Assembly (NCBI RefSeq): GCF_022378335.1
Contig: NZ_JAIQCI010000003.1
Span: forward strand, 348,617 to 412,616
Length of the DNA: 64,000 nucleotides
From: Croceicoccus hydrothermalis
Lineage (GTDB): Bacteria > Pseudomonadota > Alphaproteobacteria > Sphingomonadales > Sphingomonadaceae
Direction of reading: 5' to 3'
Numbering within the stretch: the first letter of the stretch is position 1; every line of letters begins with the position of its first letter. Below, in pieces: positions 57,829 through 64,000 of this stretch. Under the pieces are notes generated by a model. That model did not search any database. It saw nothing but the letters and a program-made list of their open reading frames with translations, and had not been told where the DNA came from. A program made the position numbers and the translations under genes.

Positions 57829-58934
57829 CCGATCTTTTCGAAAATCCCATCGGCCTCGACGGGTTCGAATTCGTCGAGTTCTCCGCCCCCGAAAAAGGCA
57901 TGCTGGAACCGGTATTCGAAGCCATGGGCTTTACGAAGGTGGCCCGCCACCGGTCCAAGGACGTCGAGCTGTGGCGCCAGGGGGAAATCAACCTCGTCAC
58001 CAATTACGAACCGCGCAGCCCGGCCTGGTTCTTCAGCCGGGAACACGGGCCGAGCGCGTGCGGCATGGCATTCCGGGTCAAGGACGCGGGGAAGGCCTAT
58101 GCCGAGCTGCTCGAACGCGGCGCGGAGCCGGTCGAGGTCGAAACCGGCCCGATGGAATTGCGCCTGCCTGCCATTCGCGGCATCGGCAATGCGATCATCT
58201 ACCTCGTCGACCGCTATGACGATCCTGATCACGAGGGCGACGAACGTGCGCTCTCGATCTACGACATCGATTTCGAATATCTGCCCGGCGTCGAACGGTT
58301 TCCGCGCGGGGCGGCGCTCGACCGGATCGATCACCTCACCCACAATGTGTATTGCGGGCGCATGGCGTTCTGGGCCGATTATTACGAGAAGCTCTTCAAT
58401 TTCCGCGAGATCCGCTATTTCGACATCAAGGGCGAATATACCGGCCTCACGTCCAAGGCGCTGACCGCGCCCGATGGCAAGATCCGCATCCCCCTCAACG
58501 AGGAAGGCGACGGCGGCAAGGGCCAGATCGAGGAATTCCTGCGCGAATATAATGGCGAGGGGATTCAGCACATCGCCTTCATCTCCGACAATCTGTTCGA
58601 GACGTGGGACCGTTTGAAGGAAACCGGCGTCCCGTTCATGACCGCGCCGCCCGAAACCTATTACGAGATGCTGGAAGAACGCCTTCCCGGACACGGCGTC
58701 GCGGTGGAGGAATTGCGCAAGCGGGGCATCCTGCTCGACGGGTCGACCGAGGGCGGCCAGCCGCGCCTCCTGCTCCAGATTTTCGCCGAGGCCAGCATCG
58801 GCCCGGTGTTCTTCGAATTCATTCAGCGCAAGGGCGACGAAGGCTTTGGCGAAGGCAATTTCAAGGCGCTCTTCGAAAGCATGGAACGCGACCAAGTGCG
58901 GCGCGGCACGTTGAAGATCGACGAAACCGCCTGA
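57825..58934 (+). CDS. hppD: 4-hydroxyphenylpyruvate dioxygenase
   Basis: Converts 4-hydroxyphenylpyruvate to homogentisate. The 369-residue protein has two VOC modules and the iron ligands His in DHLTHNV, His in GIQHIAF and Glu in [10 protein letters not shown], all in the C-terminal module. It overlaps phhA by four bases. The homogentisate dioxygenase and the tyrosine aminotransferase of the pathway are not adjacent; the class I aminotransferase at 29419 is far away and not evidence for the link. Confidence 0.96.
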   Translation: MTDLFENPIGLDGFEFVEFSAPEKGMLEPVFEAMGFTKVARHRSKDVELWRQGEINLVTNYEPRSPAWFFSREHGPSACGMAFRVKDAGKAYAELLERGAEPVEVETGPMELRLPAIRGIGNAIIYLVDRYDDPDHEGDERALSIYDIDFEYLPGVERFPRGAALDRIDHLTHNVYCGRMAFWADYYEKLFNFREIRYFDIKGEYTGLTSKALTAPDGKIRIPLNEEGDGGKGQIEEFLREYNGEGIQHIAFISDNLFETWDRLKETGVPFMTAPPETYYEMLEERLPGHGVAVEELRKRGILLDGSTEGGQPRLLLQIFAEASIGPVFFEFIQRKGDEGFGEGNFKALFESMERDQVRRGTLKIDETA

Positions 58935-58945
58935 ACCCCGCCCTT

Positions 58946-59623
58946 TTACCAGTCGATTCGGCCGCGCCCGTGTTCGGAGAGGAACGCGTTGGCGCGGCTG
59001 AACGGTCTTGAGCCGAAAAAGCCGCGATGCGCTGAAAGCGGGCTGGGATGCGGCGACCGGATGACGCAGTGCGGGCCATCGTCCGACAGGCCGATCCGGT
59101 CCGCCTTGCCCTGCGCGTGGCTGCCCCACAGGATGAAGACGGTCGGCGCGCCCTGCGCCGCGACGGCGGCCACAACCGCATCGGTAATCGGCTCCCACCC
59201 GCGTTTCTGATGCGAGCCGGCGGCCCCTGCCTCCACCGTCAATGCATTGTTGAGCAGGAGCACGCCCTGCTCCGCCCATCGCGTCAGATCGCCACCGGGT
59301 GACGGGGGCGTCCCGCAATCCGCCTCCAGCTCCTTGAAGATATTGCGGAGCGAGGGCGGCAGCTTCTGCGACCCTGCGACCGAGAACGCCAGCCCGTTCG
59401 CCTGCCCCGGCCCGTGATAGGGGTCCTGTCCCAGGATCACGACCCGCACCGCGTCGGGCGGGGTGAGTTCGAGCGCGCGCAGCCGCTGCCCGCGCGGCGG
59501 GTAGATCGTGCGCCCGGCATCCTCCTCCGCCCTAAGCCAGCCGCCGAGTTGCCGCGCCTCCGGCCGGTCGAGAACGGGCGCGAGGATCGGGGCCCAGGCG
59601 GGCGGTACGGCATGGTCGGTCAT
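58946..59623 (-). CDS. ung: uracil-DNA glycosylase
   Basis: Excises uracil from DNA. The 225-residue family 1 enzyme has the water-activating loop VVILGQDPYHGPGQANGLAFS, then LLLNNALTVEAG and the minor-groove loop SPHPSPLSAHRGFFGSRPFS. It is convergent with hppD (11-base gap) and divergent from nrnC. Ordinary family length, ATG at 59623. Confidence 0.96.
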   Translation of the reverse strand: MTDHAVPPAWAPILAPVLDRPEARQLGGWLRAEEDAGRTIYPPRGQRLRALELTPPDAVRVVILGQDPYHGPGQANGLAFSVAGSQKLPPSLRNIFKELEADCGTPPSPGGDLTRWAEQGVLLLNNALTVEAGAAGSHQKRGWEPITDAVVAAVAAQGAPTVFILWGSHAQGKADRIGLSDDGPHCVIRSPHPSPLSAHRGFFGSRPFSRANAFLSEHGRGRIDW

Positions 59624-59702
59624 GGCTCGTATGCCTAGCCATCAGACGCGGCGCTCGCCACCCCCCTTCCCCTCTTTCGCCAATCGGCCTAAGGGCAAGG
59701 GT

Positions 59703-60323
59703 ATGACAGTGCATTTTCATGAAGAAGACCTGCCCGAAGGCGTGCTCACCCCCGGCCCGATCGCGGTGGATACCGAAACCATGGGGCTCGTCACCCAGCG
59801 CGACCGGCTCTGCGTCGTGCAGATCGCGGACGGCAACGGCGACGAACATCTGGTGCGGTTTGCGCCCGACAGCCGGTATGACGCGCCGAACCTCAAGGCG
59901 GTGCTGGCCGATCCGGCGCGGGAGAAATATTATCATTTCGCCCGCTTCGACCTCGCCGCGATCCAGTATTACCTCGGCGTGATGGCCGCGCCCGTATTCT
60001 GCACCAAGATCGCGAGCAAGCTGACCCGGACCTACACCGACCGGCACGGGCTCAAGAATCTGGTCAATGAATTGCTGAACAAGGATATTTCCAAGCAGCA
60101 GCAATCAAGCGACTGGGGCGCGCCGACGCTCAACGATGCACAGAAGGATTATGCCGCCTCTGATGTCCGCTTCCTGCACGCGATGGTAGAGATTTTTCGC
60201 GAAAGACTGGAGCGCGAAAACCGTACCGCCATGGCCAAAGCCTGTTTCGATTTCCTGCCGACGCGCGCGCTGCTCGACATCGCCGGGTGGGAAGACAAGG
60301 ATATATTCAGCCACGAAGCCTGA
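59703..60323 (+). CDS. nrnC: NrnC-type nano-RNase (DEDDy exonuclease)
   Basis: Degrades 2-5 nt RNA, taking the place of Orn in alphaproteobacteria. The 206-residue protein has only the RNase D-like catalytic domain; it is half the length of RNase D and lacks HRDC. The DEDDy residues are visible: DTE at 23-25, Asp in HFARFDLAAIQYY, and Tyr-Asp in DYAASDVRF. The ATG at 59703 follows AAGGGCAAGGGT; the open frame upstream is not needed. Annotated in many genomes as ribonuclease D. Confidence 0.9.
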   Translation: MTVHFHEEDLPEGVLTPGPIAVDTETMGLVTQRDRLCVVQIADGNGDEHLVRFAPDSRYDAPNLKAVLADPAREKYYHFARFDLAAIQYYLGVMAAPVFCTKIASKLTRTYTDRHGLKNLVNELLNKDISKQQQSSDWGAPTLNDAQKDYAASDVRFLHAMVEIFRERLERENRTAMAKACFDFLPTRALLDIAGWEDKDIFSHEA

Positions 60324-60392
60324 GGATAGCCGGCGCCGCCCCCTCCCGGGTCGCAGGTTTCAATCCGCCGCCCCGCCCCCATATGGATCGTC

Positions 60393-61040
60393 ATGACCGC
60401 ACAGGCCGAACTCATCCGCGACAAACGCCGCCACGTGGCGCGTCCCGGTGGCGGGCATGACCGGCTGATCCGGGTTCTGCTGTTCGCGCTTCCCATCGCG
60501 ATCGGCGTGGTGGCCGCGCTCATGGTGCTCGCCCCGCTCGCCCCGCGCAGCGAGATCAGCTTCCTGCTCGATCGCAACAAGGTTGCATTGACTGACAACC
60601 GCATGGCGGTGGAACGGGCGATGTATCGCGGGGCGGATGACAAGGGGCGCCCGTTCTCCATCAATGCGGGCGAAGCGGTGCAGCGTACCGAAGCGATTCG
60701 CGAGGTCGAACTTGATTCGCTCATCGCGCGTATCTTGTTGAACGAGGGGCCGGCCCAATTGACGGCGAGCCGAGGTCTTTTCGATTTCGGGGACGAGCGC
60801 ATTGACGTCGGCGGAGTGGTGAATTTCACCGCGGCGGACGGCTATCGGTTGATGGCGCGCAATGTGTCCATCGATCTCGCCTCCCAATCGCTCGTCGGCG
60901 AAGGGCGGATCGAGGGCAAAATTCCGTCGGGCCGGTTCAGCGCCGACCGCCTCGAAGTGGATTTGCAGGACCGCACGGTTTCGCTTATCGGCGATGCACG
61001 CCTGCGCATGGTTCCGGGCGAATTGAGGCTTCCGCAATGA
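60393..61040 (+). CDS. lptC: LPS export protein LptC
   Basis: A 215-residue bitopic inner-membrane protein that passes LPS from LptBFG to LptA. It has one TM helix at about 26-48 and a periplasmic beta-jellyroll of the LptC type (LDRNKVALTDNRMAVERAMY, GDERIDVGGVVNFTAADGYRL). Overlaps lptA by four bases (ATGA). The ribosome site is GGAT before the ATG at 60393. lptB was expected after lptA but is not in the window. Confidence 0.9.
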   Translation: MTAQAELIRDKRRHVARPGGGHDRLIRVLLFALPIAIGVVAALMVLAPLAPRSEISFLLDRNKVALTDNRMAVERAMYRGADDKGRPFSINAGEAVQRTEAIREVELDSLIARILLNEGPAQLTASRGLFDFGDERIDVGGVVNFTAADGYRLMARNVSIDLASQSLVGEGRIEGKIPSGRFSADRLEVDLQDRTVSLIGDARLRMVPGELRLPQ

Positions 61041-61621
61041 TCCGATCGAAAATACTTTCGCGCATTCCGACACCGGTTCAGGCGGGCGTGGCGGCCTTCG
61101 CCCTTACCTTTGCCGGTGTCGCAGCATTCGCCGGTTCACCCTTGTCGGCGCAGTCCATCGCAGGTTTTAATTCGGATCAGCCAGTCAATTATGCCGCCGA
61201 TCGCATCGAATTGCAGGACCGTTCGAACCGCGTCGTCCTGTCGGGTGATGTCGTCATCGATCAGGGAGATTTGCGACTGACGGCGGAACGAACCATCGTC
61301 AATTACTCCGACACCGGTACCTTGCGTATTCAGCGGATCGCGGCGACGGGCGGCGTGCGGGTTATGCGCGCCACCGAAACCGCGAGCGGGGACGTGGGCG
61401 TTTATGATTTCAACCGCCGAATAATTACGTTGACAGGCGACGTTGCTCTGCGCCGCGGGTCCGACACGTTAAACGGCGAACGGCTTACAATCGATCTCAA
61501 TACCGGCGTGTCCAGCGTTAATGGCAGCACGGCTAGTTCCGCGGCGATAGCTAACGAAGGTGGGATGGTTCGCCGCAATAGTGGCCGCGTGACCGGAAGT
61601 TTTTCTGTTCCGAAGCAATAG
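61037..61621 (+). CDS. lptA: LPS periplasmic bridge protein LptA (OstA-like)
   Basis: Forms the periplasmic filament carrying LPS to the outer membrane. The 194-residue protein has a signal peptide (cleavage near LSAQ, about residue 36), then an OstA-like beta-jellyroll (PVNYAADRIELQDRSNRVVLSG and LRLTAERTIVNYSDTG). Ends at TAG 61621, followed by a small hairpin (gccgca/tgcggc, 61624-61640) and then the IS region. It is complete. Confidence 0.91.
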   Translation: MIRSKILSRIPTPVQAGVAAFALTFAGVAAFAGSPLSAQSIAGFNSDQPVNYAADRIELQDRSNRVVLSGDVVIDQGDLRLTAERTIVNYSDTGTLRIQRIAATGGVRVMRATETASGDVGVYDFNRRIITLTGDVALRRGSDTLNGERLTIDLNTGVSSVNGSTASSAAIANEGGMVRRNSGRVTGSFSVPKQ

Positions 61622-61952
61622 CCGCCGCATTGCATGCGGCCCAGTTGCGGGCATAAGGTGCAAAAAGATGAGATTTATTTAGCACTTTCCGGAAGGCAAA
61701 GACGCGTTTCGGACTCAACGCATTCTTTGCACGCACGATTGCTTTTGTAGAATGTTCATCGCGCCTGAGGGTCGGTTCAGAACTTCTGCTGCGCCGAGAG
61801 CCAGCGAGAATGGCATGAGCGCATTTCCAAAATTAAGTGATATCTGCAATCTCTTCAACTGGATTAGACTATTGCCGGATCCTGCAGGGGCGGTAGGCAT
61901 TCGGGTAGTATCGAGACCCTCCACGAAACCGACTAATACCAAGGCGCGTTGA
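61622..61952. other. 331-base segment after lptA with no recognised gene
   Basis: Lower GC than the rest of the window. A six-base-pair hairpin follows the lptA stop without a T run. Two overlapping open frames exist (plus 61752-61952 and minus 61715-62038), but neither resembles a family, and the second runs into the transposase remnant. The part near 61930-61950 probably includes the end of the IS630 element. Nothing else is seen. Confidence 0.6.
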
Positions 61953-62842
61953 TCATGACCCATGGGTCCATCGACGACGTCCGATGGACAAGGTGCGCCA
62001 AGTCTGATTAGCGAGCCTTTTCCAGGCGAAGCAGCCATGGTCGACGATGTCGTCGTAGGATTTGAAGGTGCGGTTCGACAGCCAGTTGTCGCGCATGAAC
62101 TGCCAGAAGTTGTCGACCGGGTTAAGTTCGGGGCATCGTGGCGGCAGCGTCATCAGCGTGATGCTGGAGGGGACGACCAATCCCGCCGGTCCCTGCCATC
62201 CTGCCTTTTCAGGATTTGATACGGCATTGGCCCTCGACGCAATGTGGAGAGCGATGCCCTCCAGATGCATACTCATCGCCTCGCTGTTGCACCGGAGCAT
62301 GACGATGCCGGCAGCATTGCCCTGAGCAGGACAGATCGCAACAAAGAGCCAAGCTGATGATCGTGTCTCATCTTCAGCGGCGACGGTCTTTTGTCATACT
62401 TTTCCGGCGGAGAGTGAGCTTGGCCCGCTGACCGATACGGGCTTCATCCTGCCACCACAGCTCTACACGCGTTTCTTTCGGGAGGCTGCGTCTGATTTGC
62501 CTCTGGCAGGCAGCGAACTTTTTTAGAAATGGTTATGCCGGCAGGCTTCTGGCCGCGATGGCGGGGCCGCGCCGATAGCTTGCGTTAGCCCATCGCGCGA
62601 AGTTCGCGCCCGATGGTGTGGCGTGTGATCGATAGCTGGATCGGGCCGGTCTCGACCATCTCGGAGAGCCGGGCGCGCTGTGCATCTTTCAGAAGCGAGG
62701 CGCGCCCCGGCTCCTTGCGTTTCGCCAGGCCGCCGGGACCGCCATCATTGAATCGCAGCACCCAATCTCCCACGATCTCCAAGGTCACGCCGGCCAACTT
62801 CGCTGCCTCGCTCCGGCTCCCGCTGCCCAGAATCGCGGCCAC
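61953..62842 (-). pseudogene. IS630-family transposase, heavily decayed
   Basis: Reading the minus strand, the N-terminal helix-turn-helix (AAILGSGSRSEAAKLAGVTLEIV) is intact, then an internal gap removes about 20-25 codons after MVETGPIQ, then a stop (TAA at 62587-62585) replaces the expected Tyr after RELRAMG. The frame then shifts: ELWWQDEARIGQ (first catalytic Asp) is in one frame, AICPAQGNAAGIVMLRCNSEAMS in another that continues to the end. The second catalytic Asp, expected in LDQAGWH, is replaced by a sequence reading NPEKAGWQG, and the last acidic residue in PVENxW is Asp (PVDNFW). It cannot be functional. Confidence 0.88.
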
Positions 62843-63035
62843 CGCTAAAGGCCGACTGCATCACTGCATTGCCGGGCAAACCGGCGCATTTCCAATGATA
62901 GGTAATTTGATCGATCAACAATCGCCGCCGCTATCGTAAGCCTCCATCTGCTTGCGCTACCGAATCAGATTTTCAGCAGCTTGGGAATCCACAGCAGTGA
63001 ATCATCGTCAGGTCTGGCCTGAAGGAAGGGCAGAC

Positions 63036-63078
63036 GATGAAGCGTTCAACGTTTTCGGAAGAGCAGATTATAGGTGTG
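63036..63078 (+). mobile_element. IS3-type orfA 5' stub, interrupted
   Basis: On the plus strand an ATG at 63036 begins MKRSTFSEEQIIGV, the usual start of an IS3-family OrfA. After the valine codon the sequence turns at once into the terminal repeat of another element (tgagtagcccctag, from 63079). The bases before it, about 62960-63035, are probably its left end, but no terminal repeat could be paired. Confidence 0.7.
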
Positions 63079-63920
63079 TGAGTAGCCCCTAGTTTTCTAG
63101 ACGTCTTCTGCTTTCAAAATGTGCTGCCGTTCGAACTGTGCGGGTGACCGCATCCCTCTCCTGACCTGCTTGCGGACCGGGTTGTAAAACATCTCGATGT
63201 AATCGAACACGTCCTGCCGGGCTTTCTCGCGTGTTTTGTAGGTGCGTTGCCGAATGCGCTCACGCTTGAGTGAGGAGAAGAAGCTCTCGGCGACGGCGTT
63301 GTCATGGCAGTAGCCGCGCCGGCTCATCGAAGGCTCAAGATTGTGAGCCCGGATGAAGGAAGCCCAATCCATGCTGGTGAACTGCGAGCCCTGATCCGAG
63401 TGGATCAGCACCCGATGCTTCGTCTTGCGCCGCCATACCGCCATGTGCAGCGCCTGCAGCACCCCATCAGTAGTCTGGCGGTTCTGCATCGACCAACCCA
63501 CCACGCGGCGCGAGTAAAGATCTGGCGATCCAGCTTGTTGTCGACCGCCAGGGAAGGTTTGCCGCCATAGCTGCCAGGCCGGCGCTTGTAGCCGACCTGG
63601 GCCTTGATACCCGCTAGCCTGGTTAACCGTGCAACGCGGTTGGGGCAGCAGGTTTCGCCATGATCCAGAAGGTCATCGTGCAGCTTGTGGTAGGCATAGA
63701 CCTTGCTGCTGTCGTTCCAAGCCTTGCGGATCAGATCGGTCTGCGGGGCATCTTCCCGAGCCCGCTGGCTAAGCGGGCTCTTCTGCCAGGCATAGTAACC
63801 GCTGGGCTGCACGGCGAGGCAGCGGCACATCGCCCGCACGCCAAAACGATCACGATGCTCAGCAACAAATGCGTATCTCACTTTGCATTTCTGGCGAAAT
63901 ACGCGGTGGCCTTTTTTAGG
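63079..63920 (-). pseudogene. IS3-family element, orfAB with internal deletion
   Basis: On the minus strand the orfA end (LKKATAYFAR) meets the A6G slippery stretch (63917-63911), the programmed -1 frameshift site of IS3 elements, then OrfB (VRYAFVAEHRDRFGVRAMCRCLAVQPSGYYAW). After KPSLAVDNKLDRQI about 30 codons are missing, including the first catalytic Asp, and the frame is shifted; the next part VGWSMQNRQTTDGVLQALH keeps the second Asp (HSDQGSQFTS) and the Glu (AVAESFFSSLK) to the stop at 63097. The end at 63079 (TGAGTAGCCCCTAG, CA on the other strand) has IS3 form. The left end is not present here. Confidence 0.88.
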
Positions 63921-64000
63921 CCGTAGACTCATAACGCGGCGCACCAGATGCGTGCACAGATGAGCTTGACGGCGGCGAGATAGTTGTCGGGGCACTTGTC
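63915..64000 (-). mobile_element. C-terminal tail of an IS5-like transposase
   Basis: From the window edge the minus strand reads DKCPDNYLAAVKLICARIW and, after a one-base shift, YESTA followed by a stop. This resembles the ends of IS5-family transposases (RIWLRxYESTA). The rest lies outside the window. The tail overlaps the orfA end of the IS3 remnant by about six bases (cctaaa), suggesting a join at short homology. Confidence 0.5.

Noticed and set aside
61715..62038. 107-codon minus-strand open frame next to the IS630 remnant
   Set aside because: It overlaps the transposase end, has no ribosome site and no recognisable family; treated as chance.

Overview
The window is a stretch of alphaproteobacterial chromosome, most likely from the order Sphingomonadales. 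This rests on the high GC content and very compact coding, the DEDDy nano-RNase NrnC in place of Orn, a metF and two-piece metH operon headed by an ArsR-methyltransferase regulator, a PabB-PabC fusion, a bacterial CDC48-type ATPase, an intracellular PHA depolymerase and EcfG-style promoter architecture. No sequence search was possible, so the order-level call is an inference from gene content. Positions 1 to about 61,600 are core chromosome. The last 2 kb are decayed insertion sequences.

Layout. 1-7.2 kb: the 3' part of a CDC48 ATPase gene, then on the minus strand polA, an orphan HWE histidine kinase and an MscS channel gene in one run. 7.4-13.5 kb: an acidic lipoprotein gene with a textbook terminator, a class A beta-lactamase-like gene coupled to gluconokinase, an M1 aminopeptidase, tRNA-Thr, a small GNAT, and the back-to-back yggS and TenI-like genes. 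13.6-20.5 kb: ftsK, an Lrp regulator divergent from alanine dehydrogenase, a 7TM diguanylate cyclase, and a thioesterase and DUF2939 pair. 20.5-32.3 kb: oligopeptidase B, Xaa-Pro aminopeptidase, an EF-hand protein with a two-component system, a tightly overlapping pab, aminotransferase, rluA, arfB run, and two more acidic lipoproteins.

32.3-43 kb: an ArsR-methyltransferase regulator with its own palindromic operator heads metF and the two halves of metH (methionine cycle), followed by recQ. On the opposite strand are ribA, xth, lolA and rpmG, with a possible structured RNA between lolA and xth. 43-49.6 kb: a stress-type GlsB/YeaQ protein behind an EcfG-like promoter, an M13 metallopeptidase, an MsbA-like ABC exporter and PhaZ. 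49.8-61.6 kb: gltB-gltD (ammonia assimilation), a GNAT, a second Lrp regulator divergent from phhA-hppD (Phe to Tyr to homogentisate), ung, nrnC, lptC and lptA (LPS export).

61.6-64 kb: an IS630-family transposase gene broken by stops, frameshifts and a deletion; an IS3-type orfA stub; an IS3-family orfAB with an internal deletion inserted in that stub; and the tail of an IS5-like transposase. This cluster sits where lptB would be expected after lptA.

Tight coupling is the dominant style. Many same-strand neighbours share ATGA, GTGA or TTGA junctions, and three convergent pairs share their stop codons. I found no CRISPR array, prophage, defence island or secretion system. The most interesting signals are small: a 3 x 16-bp tandem repeat, palindromic operators, a candidate ncRNA, a symmetric divergent promoter, and the nested insertion sequences.
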